Shown: positions 32,448-41,386 of the stretch, in pieces
Position numbering within the stretch: position 1 is the stretch's first letter
How the letters are laid out: every line of letters starts with the position of its first letter
Assembly (NCBI GenBank): GCA_965242735.1
Contig: OZ251497.1
Coordinates: forward strand, 1,922,001-1,986,000
Length of the DNA stretch: 64,000 nt
Reading direction: 5' to 3'
Source of the DNA: G958295645 sp965242735
GTDB taxonomy: Bacteria > Gemmatimonadota > Gemmatimonadetes > Longimicrobiales > Gaopeijiaceae
Made by a program: the position numbers and the translations under genes
Notes under the pieces: model-generated
The model's input: the letters and a program-made list of their open reading frames with translations, nothing else
Databases searched by the model: none
Told to the model about the DNA's origin: nothing

Positions 32448-34663
32448 TCGGGTTCCTTCAGCCTTGGTTTCTCTTGGCCGCCGGGGCCGCCGCCGTGCCG
32501 CTTCTGCTGCATTTCTTCTTCCGGCGGCGAACCGAAAGCTTCGCGTTTCCGGCAATCCGCTACCTGCTTCGCACCGAGCGCGACCACGCGCGCCGCATTC
32601 GGTCGGAACAACTGCTGCTCCTGGCGCTGCGGATCGCCATCGTGGCGGTGACGGCGCTGTTGGGCGCCCGGCTGTACTTCGCAGGCCCCGGCGCCAGCCA
32701 CGATCCGACCGCCGTGGCGATCGTGCTGGACAATTCGATGAGCACGTCGATCGTCGAAGGGGGGCGGCGGCACCTCGAGGCGCTGAAGGAAGCCGCGCTG
32801 GAGAGCGTCGCGGGCGCGGGGCACGACGACGTCTTCTGGGTGCTCCGCGCAGGGGAGCCCTGGCGGCCGGCAGTGCGGGCGACCGCGACGGAAGCGACGG
32901 ACGCCGTCGCCGGGACGAAGCCGAGTCATGGTCCCGGCGACCTCCGGGCCGCCGTGGCGCGGGCGCGGGCCCTGGTCGGGCAGAGCGGACTGGCCGCGCA
33001 GGAGGTCCATGTCTTCACCGACATGCAGGCTTCGGGCATCACGCCTTCGGGCGTCGCAGCTTCGGGCATGGCGGCTTCGGGCATCGCAGGCTCCGGCATC
33101 GCGGCTTCGGGCATCGGGGCTTCGAGCGCCGGGGCGGGTCCCGCGACCGTGCCGGTGCTGGTGTTCGGCGTGGTCTCGGGCCAAGCGCGGGCGAATCGCG
33201 GCATCACGGACATCGCCTTCGACGGCGGTCTTCGGCCGCTCGCGGGGGACCGGACGGAAGTGGCCGTGACGCTGTGGGGCGCGGCGGGAGACGACGGCCC
33301 TCCGGAAGATTCCGTCGCCGTCCGGCTCTCGGTCGGCGGACGGATTCGCGCCGCGGGATTCGCGCCGGCCGGCGCGACGGTGCGGTTGCCGGCCGGGCCG
33401 TTCGCGACCGGGCGGCTGGACGGCTACGCGGAAATCGACTCGGACGCGTTGGCGGCCGACGACCGGCGCTGGTTCGCGATGCGCGTTCGGGAGCCCACGC
33501 CCGTGGCGACCACGGGGACTCCGGGCCGCTTCGTCGACGAGGTCCTGGGCGTGCTCGAGGAGCATGGGCGCGTCGCGCGGGTCCCGCCGGCCGGCGCGGC
33601 GGCGCTGTTCAGCGCGGCCGGGGCGGGGCTCGACCGGCGGACTCCCTCTCAAGCCGCCGTCGTCGTGCCGGGCTCCGATCCGGCCCTCCTTGCGTCCCTG
33701 AATCGCCGCCTGGCCCAAGCGGGCATTCCCTTCGCCTACGCGGCCGGAGGCGGGACGGGCGGCGGGCGGGTGACGGCCCATCGTCTCCCGGTCGCGCTCG
33801 ACGGCCTGGAAGTGTTCGCGTCCCACCGCCTCGTCGCGACGGACGCGAGCGGCGTGGGGCAGTCCGCCGCGGACGAGTCCCCGCCCGGCCACGCGGAGAC
33901 GGGGCTGGGGCGCGGCGCGCAATCCGCCGCGGACGGGACGCCGCCGGGCGCAGCCGGGCCCGTGCGGCCTTCCGAGCTGGTCGTCCTCTCGAGCGGTCGT
34001 CCTTGGCTCGTGGCGGGGCGCTCCCGTTCGGGCCCGTACCTCCTGTTCGCGTCGGCGCTGGAGGCCGAATCCACCGAGATCGCCGTCTCGGCGGCCATGG
34101 TTCCTCTGTTCGAATGGATCGTGGGCCAGTTCGCCGGAGGAGGGATCGTTTCCGTTCCGGCCGGCAGTCCCGTCCTGTTGCCGAACACGGCTTTGCGGGT
34201 GCGCGGACCGGACGACGCCGAGCACGTCGTTGACGGGGGACAGCCGTTCCTCGAGACAGGCCTGACCGGCATCTACGAGGTGCGGGCGGGCGCCGTCGTG
34301 CTGGACTCCTTGGCGGTCAACGCGCCGGCGGAGGAGTCCGACCTTTCCCCGGCGTCGCCCGCCGAAGTGCGCGCCGCGATTCCCGGAACGGTCGCCGTGG
34401 CCAACGACCTGGCCGACTGGCGCAACGCCATCTTCAGAAGCCGGCGCGGTCCCGAGCCGTGGCGCCTCCTCTTGGTCCTGTTGCTCGGGCTGCTGGTCGC
34501 GGAGAGCCTGGTGGGCGCGCCGCGCCGGTTGCGTGGACGACGCCTCGCGCCGCAAGGAGAGGTCGGCGGCATCGGCGCCGGCGGCACGAGCCGAGGAACC
34601 GCCGGCGCCGCGTCCGCCCACGGCCCAGGCGGGTCCGGCGGCCTTGCGACCGATGGGGGCTAA
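32444..34663 (+). CDS. BatA-like membrane protein (aerotolerance-type N-terminal domain plus VWA-like region)
   Basis: Starts IGFLQPWFLLAAGAAAVPLL then HFFFRRR, the BatA N-terminal membrane hairpin. A second membrane segment lies at about residues 60-80 (LALRIAIVAVTALLGARLY). A VWA-like domain follows (VAIVLDNSMSTS, a DxSxS site; later VHVFTDMQ). A long periplasmic region ends in a membrane helix (LLLVLLLGLLVAESL) and a Gly/Arg/Ser-rich tail. A 7-unit Ala/Ser/Gly minisatellite interrupts it just after VFTDMQ. TTG 32,444 overlaps the DUF58 stop. This is the large form (739 residues) that commonly pairs with DUF58 genes. Its end overlaps the mfd start by 11 bp. Confidence 0.85.
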   Translation: MIGFLQPWFLLAAGAAAVPLLLHFFFRRRTESFAFPAIRYLLRTERDHARRIRSEQLLLLALRIAIVAVTALLGARLYFAGPGASHDPTAVAIVLDNSMSTSIVEGGRRHLEALKEAALESVAGAGHDDVFWVLRAGEPWRPAVRATATEATDAVAGTKPSHGPGDLRAAVARARALVGQSGLAAQEVHVFTDMQASGITPSGVAASGMAASGIAGSGIAASGIGASSAGAGPATVPVLVFGVVSGQARANRGITDIAFDGGLRPLAGDRTEVAVTLWGAAGDDGPPEDSVAVRLSVGGRIRAAGFAPAGATVRLPAGPFATGRLDGYAEIDSDALAADDRRWFAMRVREPTPVATTGTPGRFVDEVLGVLEEHGRVARVPPAGAAALFSAAGAGLDRRTPSQAAVVVPGSDPALLASLNRRLAQAGIPFAYAAGGGTGGGRVTAHRLPVALDGLEVFASHRLVATDASGVGQSAADESPPGHAETGLGRGAQSAADGTPPGAAGPVRPSELVVLSSGRPWLVAGRSRSGPYLLFASALEAESTEIAVSAAMVPLFEWIVGQFAGGGIVSVPAGSPVLLPNTALRVRGPDDAEHVVDGGQPFLETGLTGIYEVRAGAVVLDSLAVNAPAEESDLSPASPAEVRAAIPGTVAVANDLADWRNAIFRSRRGPEPWRLLLVLLLGLLVAESLVGAPRRLRGRRLAPQGEVGGIGAGGTSRGTAGAASAHGPGGSGGLATDGG
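33029..33133 (+). repeat. 15-bp minisatellite (7 units) in the BatA-like gene
   Basis: Seven imperfect copies of gcttcgggcatcgcg encode repeated A/P-S-G-I-x pentapeptides, inserted in the VWA-like domain after VHVFTDMQ. Being a multiple of three, length changes preserve the frame. Confidence 0.85.
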
Positions 34664-37600
34664 GGCCGCCCAAGGGCGCGCCGCGGTCGCGAACGGGCCG
34701 ACCGGCGCCGGGGCATCCAAGACAGAGTCGGAAGCCGCCGCGCATCCGGCCGTCGCGGCGGTCGCGTCCACGCCGGCGTTCCTGGACTTCGCCGCCGCCC
34801 TCCCGGCCGGCGGCGAATCGCGAACGGCCGGGGGCATGGTCGGCTCGCTGCCCTGGGTCGTGGCGGCGGCGCTGGCGCGGCGAGAGCCGAACCGGCTTTG
34901 GGTGATCGCGGCCTCGTCGCCGAACCAAGCCGCCGACGCCTTCCAAGATCTCGAGGCGCTGGCGCCCGGCCTGGCCGTCCACTACCCGCAACGAGAACTT
35001 CTGGGCGGCTTCGGAGAGGACGCGTCGCCCGTGGCGTCGGGCCAGCGCGTCGAGGCCGTCGAGGCCGTGCTCGCCGGCCGCGCGCGAATGCTGGTGGCGA
35101 CGTGGAGGGCTCTGCAGGAGCTGGCGGCCATTCCGCGCGACTTGGCCCGGATGCGCTTCGTGGTCTCCAAGGGGCCGCGCCCGGGCCGAAGCGCCGTCTT
35201 GGCGGCCCTGGAGGAACGCGGCTTTCGGCGCGTGCCGACCGTCGAGGAAGTGGGGTGCTACGCCGTGCGCGGAGGCATCGTGGACATGTTCTCGCTGGGA
35301 GCGGCCGGCCCGGCGCGCATCGAGTTCGACGGCGACGACGTGCGCTCCGTCCGGCTTTTCGACGTTCGCGACCAGCTTTCGACCGAAGTCGTCGAAAAAA
35401 TCGACATCTTGCCCGTGGCCTTCCGCGCCGGCGCGACCGCAGAACGTCGAGAGCCCGGCGCGGCCCCGGCGGAGGAGACGCCGCCCGCGTCGCTCCTGGA
35501 CCGCCTGCCGGACGGCGCCTGCCTCGTGACCACCGACGACGCCGAGGAACGGAGGGCGTCCGTGGCCGCGACGTGGCGCGACGCGGCCCGCCGCCATCGC
35601 GAGGCCCAGCGTCACGACAACCCGGCCGTCGCGCCCTCGCGCCTCTTCCTGGCGCCTGCCCGTTTCGAGAAACGCGTCGCCCCCCTTGCCCGCGTTCGCC
35701 TCTCGGAGATTCCGGCCGGCGACGTCGTGTTCGACGCGCTGCGGCCTCCCCCGGTGAACGGCGACGTCTCCGTCCTGCGGGAGTTCTTGGCGTCGGCGGG
35801 GCAAGCGGGCGCCGCCACGGTCGTCCTTTGCGAGAACGAGGGCCAAGCGGCGCGGCTCGAGGAGCTGGTGGCGGACCGTCGCGGCGGCCTGCCCCGCCGG
35901 TGCGGCGTCGTCGGGGGCGCCGTCGGGGGCGGCTTTCGGCTCCCGGACGCGGCGCCGCCCGCCAACGTCCTTGTCGACCACGAGCTCTTTCGGCGGCGGC
36001 GCGCTCGTCCGTCCATGCGGCGGTTTCGCGGCAGCGCCTCGGTCGAGAGCCTGGCCGAACTGTCGCCTGGCGACTACGTCGTGCACATGGACCACGGCGT
36101 CGGGCGCTTTCGCGGGCTCGAGCGCGTGGACATCGGCGGCGAGTCGCTGGACGCGCTGGTGATCGCGTACGCCCATGACGAGCTGCTTCGCGTCCCCGCG
36201 CACGCGCTGGATCAAGTCGAACGCTGGATCGGACCCGATCCCGAAGCGGCGCCCCCGCGCCTGGACAAGATCGGCGGCCGTCGCTGGAAGAACCTGAAGC
36301 GCAAGACCGAAGACGAGATCCAAAGGACGACCGCCGAGCTGCTGGACCTCTACGCCGTGCGCAAGTCGCGGCCGGGACACGCGTTCTCGCGCGACCAGCC
36401 GTGGCAGCGCGCCCTGGAGACCGCCTTTCCGTACGACGAGACGCCCGACCAGCAGCGCGCGGTCGACGACGTCAAGCGGGACATGGAGTCGCCGACCATC
36501 ATGGACCGGCTCGTCTGCGGCGACGCGGGATACGGGAAGACCGAAGTCGCGGTCCGCGCCGCGTTCAAGGCCGTGCAGGACGGCAAGCAGGTCGCCGTGC
36601 TCGCGCCGACGACGGTCCTGGCCGCGCAACACGCCGGATCGTTTCGGGATCGGCTGGGCAAGTACCCCGTCCGCGTGGCCTCGCTGTCGCGCTTCGAGGG
36701 AGCCGCCGAACAGCGCGGCGTGCTGCGGGGACTTCGGGACGGCACGGTGGACGTCGTGGTGGGCACGCACCGGCTGCTGTCCGGCGACGTCGTCTTCAAG
36801 GACCTGGGCCTGCTGGTGGTGGACGAGGAGCAGCGGATGGGCGTTCGGCAGAAGGAACGGCTCAAGCGGCTGCGCGCCACGGTGGACGTCCTGACGCTCT
36901 CGGCCACGCCGATTCCGCGCACCCTGCACTTGTCGCTCGCCGGCATCCGGGACATGTCGCTGATCCGCACGCCGCCCCGGAACCGGCTGCCGATCGTGAC
37001 GCGCGTCGTGTCCTGGCACGACCAAGTGATCGCCGAGGCGTGCGAACGCGAGATCGACCGCGGCGGCCAAGTCTTCTTTCTGCACAACCGCGTGGAGACC
37101 ATCGACACCGTGGCCGAGCGCGTGCGGATGCTCGTCGCGCCGGCCAGCGTGGACGTCGCGCACGGCCAGATGCGCGCCCGCCGACTGCACCAAGTCATGA
37201 GCGGGTTCGTCGAAGGGCGCACGGACGTGCTCGTGTGCTCGGCGATCATCGAAAACGGACTCGACGTGTCGAACGCCAACACGCTGATCGTGGACCGCGC
37301 CGACCGGTTCGGCCTCTCGCAGCTCTACCAGATACGCGGGCGCGTGGGACGCTCGGACCGCCGGGCCTTCTGCTACCTGATCGCGCCGGAGGAACTCGCC
37401 GAAGACGCCGCCCGGCGCCTCAGCGTGCTGGAGCACTACACGGAACTGGGCAGCGGGTACCAGATCGCGCTTCGCGACCTCCAGGCCAGGGGCGCAGGCA
37501 ACCTGCTGGGCGTGCAGCAGTCCGGCTTCGCGCACGCCGTGGGCGTCGAGACGTACTTGCGCCTCTTGAAGACGGCCGTCCGGCGCATCAAGAGCAGGCC

Positions 37601-39785
37601 CGGCAGCGCCGCCGGCTTCTCCAAGCCCGAAGTGTCGATGGACCAAGGGGCCTTCCTGCCCGCGGACTACGTGGCCGACGAACGCCAGAAGCTCCATCTT
37701 TACAGACGGCTGGCCGCCGTGGCCACTCGGGCGGACGTCGCGGCGCTGGCCGAGGAGCTGGCGGACCGGTTCGGCCCGCTGCCCGCCGAAGCGAGGAGAC
37801 TCTTGGACCAAGCCGCTTTCGCCGTCGCAGGACAAGACGCCGGGGTCGCGCGCGTCCATGTGCGCGGGCGGCGGGCGCGCTTGGACTTCCGTCCCGACGC
37901 CGCGCCCCGGATGTCGGCGCTCGCCGGCGCCTTGGCCGGCGAAGACGTCGTGGTCGAAGCGCCGCGCCTGTCGCCGCTGGCCGTCGAGCTGGACAGCGGC
38001 ACGGAGGAGCGGCTCCCTCACATCGTGATTCGGGCGATGGAGGCGCTGGGAGAGACCGGCGAGTACGCGCGGACGGCGGCGGCGAAGGGGGAGGACGGGC
38101 TTTCGCGGACGGCGGCGGCGAAGAACGAGGACGGACTTTCGCGGCCGACGGCGGCGGACGAAGGCGGGCTTTCGCGGACGGCTCGGGCCGAGAGGGACGG
38201 GGCGGGTGCCGTCCCCCGGCAGGCCCAGGCGCGGGCGGCCCGGGGCGCGCATGCGCTCTGCGCGGCGATCGGCGTCGCCTGCGCGGGGCTGCCGGCGGCC
38301 TGCGGAGACCCGGTCTTGGCCGAGGCGGACGGGCGCCGGCTGGGGGTGTCCGGCGCGGCGGCGCTGATCGCCGAGCACAGCACGCTGCCCGCGGACACGC
38401 CGGTCGCCCGGACAATCGCCGAGCTCTGGGTGGACTACACCCTGCTGGCCGTCCGGCTCGCAACCGACTCCACGCTGTCCGGGCTGGACGTGGGCCCGAT
38501 CGTCGAACCCCAGCTGCAGGAACGCATGCTGGCCGGCCTGCACCAGGACGCCCTCGAACCCGACACGGTCGTAAGCGAGCAGGAACTCGCCGAGCGCTTC
38601 GCCGCGGACTTGCCCGGCGCCCGGGCCACGGCTTCCCAGATTCTTCTGCTCTTCCCCGCCGACGCCACCCAAATGCAGCAGGACAGCGTGCTGTCGGCCG
38701 CCGACGCGCTGCGCCGGCGCCTGGCGGCGGGCGAGAGCTTCGCGGACTTGGCCGCCGCCTTCAGCGACGACGCCGGAAACGCCTCACGCGGCGGCCGACT
38801 GGGCACGTTCGAGCGAGGAGAAATGCTCGCGCCCGTGGACCAAGCGGTCTTCGCCATGCGACCGGGCGAAGTCAGCGACCCCGTGCGGACGGAGCTGGGC
38901 TACCACGTCCTGAAGCTTGAGGCGCTGGACGTGCCGGAGCTGTCCGAAGTGGGCGAGACGTTCCGCCGGCGCATTCTGATGGAGCGCATCGCCGAGGCGG
39001 AGGCGGCGTTCCTGCAGGAGATGGACTCGGCCTTCGCCCTCGCGCTGGCGAGCGACGCGGTCGGCGTGGCTCGGGCGCTGGCGCGGTCGAGGCCGAAGCG
39101 CCTCGGGAAGCGAGCCGCGCGCAGGCCGCTGGTCACGTGGGAAGGCGGCGCCTACACGGCGGGCGAGTTCGCGGCCCTGGCGCGCCGTTCGTCGGACGCC
39201 TTTGTCCGAGGCGTGGCGGAAGCGAACGACGACGACCTTGGCCAGGCGCTCCACCGGCTAGGCCAAGAGCAGCTACTGCTCGCCGAGGCGCGGGCACGCG
39301 GCTTGGAGCCCGGCCCGCAAGTCCGCGACTCGCTGGCCGGGGTTGCCCGCGACGCGATTCGCGAAGGCGCCCGCAGGATTGGGCTCTTCGGCGATCCGCC
39401 GGGACCGGATCCGTCCGTCGGCGACGCGGCGGACCCGCCCGCCGGCACGGTCCTTCAGCGCGGCGGCGATCCCGGCGGCCGGCTGCCTACCGACGGCGCC
39501 GCAGATGCGCCGGCCGATCCCGAGCGTCCGTCAGTGGAGCCCGTTGCGCCGTCCCCGGAGTCCGTTGCGCCGTCGGTGGAGTCCGTTGCGCCGGGCAGCC
39601 AAGCCGCCTCCGGCGAGGCGGCCGCGCGCGTCGAGGCCGTCCTGATCCGCATCCTGTCGGGCAGGCAGGAGGTCGTGCCGCTGGGGAACGTTACGTTCTT
39701 GTTGAGGACGCAAGCCCCCTGGCGAGTTCACGCAAGTCGCGCAGGGGCAACCGCGCAACGCGCACGCACGCTCCAATCCCGTTGA
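34653..39785 (+). CDS. mfd: Mfd transcription-repair coupling factor joined in frame to a lipoprotein-type peptidyl-prolyl isomerase
   Basis: Residues ~1-1,140 are a full Mfd. They include a UvrB-like N-terminal region, the RNA-polymerase-interaction segment (LSPGDYVVHMDHGVGRFRGL), helicase motifs (VCGDAGYGKTEVAVRAAF; APTTVLAAQH; VVDEEQRMGVRQKERLK; LSATPIPRTLHLSL), SAIIENGLDVSNANTLIVDRA and the translocation TYQIRGRVGRSDR-like block. The frame then passes through a 36-bp minisatellite (38,070-38,174). It continues into a signal-like stretch (ALCAAIGVACAGLPAACGD, lipobox LPAAC with Cys at 38,301) and a parvulin/PpiC domain (ASQILLLF ... GGRLGTFERGEMLAPVDQAV ... TELGYHVLKLE). No stop separates them. 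The last plausible start before the lipobox is an ATG within Mfd's own C-terminus (about 38,036). Normally these are two adjacent genes. ATG 34,653 overlaps the previous gene. Confidence 0.88.
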   Translation: MGAKAAQGRAAVANGPTGAGASKTESEAAAHPAVAAVASTPAFLDFAAALPAGGESRTAGGMVGSLPWVVAAALARREPNRLWVIAASSPNQAADAFQDLEALAPGLAVHYPQRELLGGFGEDASPVASGQRVEAVEAVLAGRARMLVATWRALQELAAIPRDLARMRFVVSKGPRPGRSAVLAALEERGFRRVPTVEEVGCYAVRGGIVDMFSLGAAGPARIEFDGDDVRSVRLFDVRDQLSTEVVEKIDILPVAFRAGATAERREPGAAPAEETPPASLLDRLPDGACLVTTDDAEERRASVAATWRDAARRHREAQRHDNPAVAPSRLFLAPARFEKRVAPLARVRLSEIPAGDVVFDALRPPPVNGDVSVLREFLASAGQAGAATVVLCENEGQAARLEELVADRRGGLPRRCGVVGGAVGGGFRLPDAAPPANVLVDHELFRRRRARPSMRRFRGSASVESLAELSPGDYVVHMDHGVGRFRGLERVDIGGESLDALVIAYAHDELLRVPAHALDQVERWIGPDPEAAPPRLDKIGGRRWKNLKRKTEDEIQRTTAELLDLYAVRKSRPGHAFSRDQPWQRALETAFPYDETPDQQRAVDDVKRDMESPTIMDRLVCGDAGYGKTEVAVRAAFKAVQDGKQVAVLAPTTVLAAQHAGSFRDRLGKYPVRVASLSRFEGAAEQRGVLRGLRDGTVDVVVGTHRLLSGDVVFKDLGLLVVDEEQRMGVRQKERLKRLRATVDVLTLSATPIPRTLHLSLAGIRDMSLIRTPPRNRLPIVTRVVSWHDQVIAEACEREIDRGGQVFFLHNRVETIDTVAERVRMLVAPASVDVAHGQMRARRLHQVMSGFVEGRTDVLVCSAIIENGLDVSNANTLIVDRADRFGLSQLYQIRGRVGRSDRRAFCYLIAPEELAEDAARRLSVLEHYTELGSGYQIALRDLQARGAGNLLGVQQSGFAHAVGVETYLRLLKTAVRRIKSRPGSAAGFSKPEVSMDQGAFLPADYVADERQKLHLYRRLAAVATRADVAALAEELADRFGPLPAEARRLLDQAAFAVAGQDAGVARVHVRGRRARLDFRPDAAPRMSALAGALAGEDVVVEAPRLSPLAVELDSGTEERLPHIVIRAMEALGETGEYARTAAAKGEDGLSRTAAAKNEDGLSRPTAADEGGLSRTARAERDGAGAVPRQAQARAARGAHALCAAIGVACAGLPAACGDPVLAEADGRRLGVSGAAALIAEHSTLPADTPVARTIAELWVDYTLLAVRLATDSTLSGLDVGPIVEPQLQERMLAGLHQDALEPDTVVSEQELAERFAADLPGARATASQILLLFPADATQMQQDSVLSAADALRRRLAAGESFADLAAAFSDDAGNASRGGRLGTFERGEMLAPVDQAVFAMRPGEVSDPVRTELGYHVLKLEALDVPELSEVGETFRRRILMERIAEAEAAFLQEMDSAFALALASDAVGVARALARSRPKRLGKRAARRPLVTWEGGAYTAGEFAALARRSSDAFVRGVAEANDDDLGQALHRLGQEQLLLAEARARGLEPGPQVRDSLAGVARDAIREGARRIGLFGDPPGPDPSVGDAADPPAGTVLQRGGDPGGRLPTDGAADAPADPERPSVEPVAPSPESVAPSVESVAPGSQAASGEAAARVEAVLIRILSGRQEVVPLGNVTFLLRTQAPWRVHASRAGATAQRARTLQSR
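38070..38174 (+). repeat. 36-bp minisatellite linking Mfd to the PPIase
   Basis: Three imperfect units code RTAAAKGEDGLS, RTAAAKNEDGLS and RPTAADEGGLS. They sit exactly at the junction between the end of Mfd homology and the signal-like N-terminus of the PPIase part, and are followed by a degenerate partial unit (RTARAERDG). Confidence 0.85.
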
Positions 39786-39789
39786 TCCC

Positions 39790-41343
39790 ATGCGACCGAC
39801 GACCATGCGACCGACGACCCACGCCATCTTGAATCGCGCTCCCCCTCCCTGGGCGGCGGCAGCCCCGCGCTTGGCGGCGACAGGGTCGGCGACGGCCGGG
39901 CTCGCGATCTCCAGATCGTCTGGGCCGTCTGGGCCGTCTGGGCCGTCTGGGTCGTCTCTGGGTCCGCGCTTGGCGGCGGCGACCCGCGCGCCGGCCGGGC
40001 CTACCGTGGCCAGGCGCTTGGCGGCGCTCGCGGTCTCCGCGCTGGCCGTGCTGGCGGCGGCGGGGCCCGCGCAAGGGCAAATCGGCGGCCCCGCCCCGGT
40101 GGACCGCGTGGTGGCCGTGGTCGGCGACTCCGCGGTCCTCTTGTCCCAGCTGCTCGAACGCGAGAACGAGCTGCGGAGCCTGGGAGAGCCCGTGCCGGCG
40201 GCGGGCACGCCGGAGCACGACCAGTTCATGAACCAGCAACTCGACGAACTCGTGAACCACCAGATCGTGCTGCAAGCGGCGGCGGCCGACACCCTGCTCG
40301 CGGTCGACGAGACCGCCGTCGAGTCGGCGGTCCAGGAGCATCTCGACCGCGTGCAGTCGAACTACCCGTCGCGCCGGGACATGGAACAGGCGTTGCGCCG
40401 CGAAGGAATGACGATGCAGGGATACCGCGAGAGGCTCCGGCAACAGGTGCGGCAGCAGAAGCTGGTCGAACTCTATCTGCGCATGCACACGGGCTCCGCC
40501 GCCGTCGAGGTGTCGGAGGAGGAGATGCAGGAGCTGTTCGAGGCAGGCCAAGCGACGCTGGAGCAACGGCCGGCGACAATTTCGTTCCTGCAGGTTCTGT
40601 TGTCGGTGACGCCGGACGACTCGGCAAAGGCCGCGGCGCGCGAGGTCGCCGAGGCCCTGGCCGAACGCGCTCGCGAAGGCGAGGATTTTGCCGATCTGGC
40701 GCGCGAGCACTCGCAAGATCCCGGTTCCGCCGAGGCGGGAGGCGATCTCGGCTGGTTCCGGCGCGACGGCGGGTTCGTCGACGAATTCGAAGACGCGGCC
40801 TTCGGCTTGATGGAAGGACAGGTCAGCAACGCCGTCGAGACGATCTTTGGCTACCACGTCATCCGAGTCGACCAGGTGCGCGTCTCGGAGCGCAGGGCCC
40901 GCCACATCCTCGTCATCCCCGAAACGACTCTGGAGGACGTCGTGCGGGCGCGCTCGCTGGCCGAGGATCTCGCTCATCAAGCTCGCGAGGGCCGCGACTT
41001 CCGCGACATCGTCGACGCCCATCACGACGCCTTGGTGTTTCCGTTTCCAGCGGATTCCGCGACCGTGCCCGTCGGGCAGATCGCCCAGATGCTGCCGCCC
41101 GCGTACTTGGCGCCCCTGGGCGGCCAGCGAAGTCCGGGCGACGTCCTCGGTCCCATCCAGTTCGCCTACCAGGGCAAGGAGCGGTTCGCCGTGATCAAGA
41201 TCTTGGAGACGCGCGAAGCCGGCGCGTTCGAATTCGAAGACCTTCGAGACCGCATCCGCGCCAGCCTCGTTCAGCAGAAGCGGTTCTCGGCGCTGCTCGA
41301 GGGACTTCGGGCCAACACCTACGTCGAAATCAAGACGTATTGA
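39790..41343 (+). CDS. SurA-like periplasmic peptidyl-prolyl isomerase/chaperone
   Basis: Periplasmic folding factor for outer-membrane proteins. The mature part begins VDRVVAVVGDSAVLLSQLLE, the SurA N-terminal signature, with helices DQFMNQQLDELVNHQIVLQ. Two parvulin-type domains follow. The first is TISFLQVLLSV ... GGDLGWFRRDGGFVDEFEDA ... FGYHVIRVD; the second starts RRARHILVIP and is more divergent. A hydrophobic export signal lies at residues ~75-98 (RRLAALAVSALAVLAAAG then PAQGQ). The ATG at 39,790 leaves a long low-complexity leader with a GPS minisatellite. GTG 40,006, just ahead of the signal, may be the real start and gives a 445-residue product. It lies 4 bp after the PPIase stop and before pdxA, so it is probably co-transcribed. 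Confidence 0.88.
   Translation: MRPTTMRPTTHAILNRAPPPWAAAAPRLAATGSATAGLAISRSSGPSGPSGPSGSSLGPRLAAATRAPAGPTVARRLAALAVSALAVLAAAGPAQGQIGGPAPVDRVVAVVGDSAVLLSQLLERENELRSLGEPVPAAGTPEHDQFMNQQLDELVNHQIVLQAAAADTLLAVDETAVESAVQEHLDRVQSNYPSRRDMEQALRREGMTMQGYRERLRQQVRQQKLVELYLRMHTGSAAVEVSEEEMQELFEAGQATLEQRPATISFLQVLLSVTPDDSAKAAAREVAEALAERAREGEDFADLAREHSQDPGSAEAGGDLGWFRRDGGFVDEFEDAAFGLMEGQVSNAVETIFGYHVIRVDQVRVSERRARHILVIPETTLEDVVRARSLAEDLAHQAREGRDFRDIVDAHHDALVFPFPADSATVPVGQIAQMLPPAYLAPLGGQRSPGDVLGPIQFAYQGKERFAVIKILETREAGAFEFEDLRDRIRASLVQQKRFSALLEGLRANTYVEIKTY
39921..39956 (+). repeat. GGGCCGTCT minisatellite in the leader of the SurA-like gene
   Basis: Four copies of the 9-base unit tctgggccg/tctgggtcg encode Ser-Gly-Pro repeats upstream of the likely signal peptide. 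The region also contains a perfect 15-base tandem duplication of the start (atgcgaccgacgacc, 39,790-39,819). Confidence 0.75.
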
Positions 41344-41386
41344 GCGCGACCGGCAGGCCCGCGGTCGGCGGACTGCACGGCGTGAG

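Noticed and set aside
34434..38672. 1,412-codon minus-strand open frame opposite mfd
   Set aside because: The sequence is low-complexity and Arg/Asp-rich. The plus strand has unmistakable Mfd motifs.
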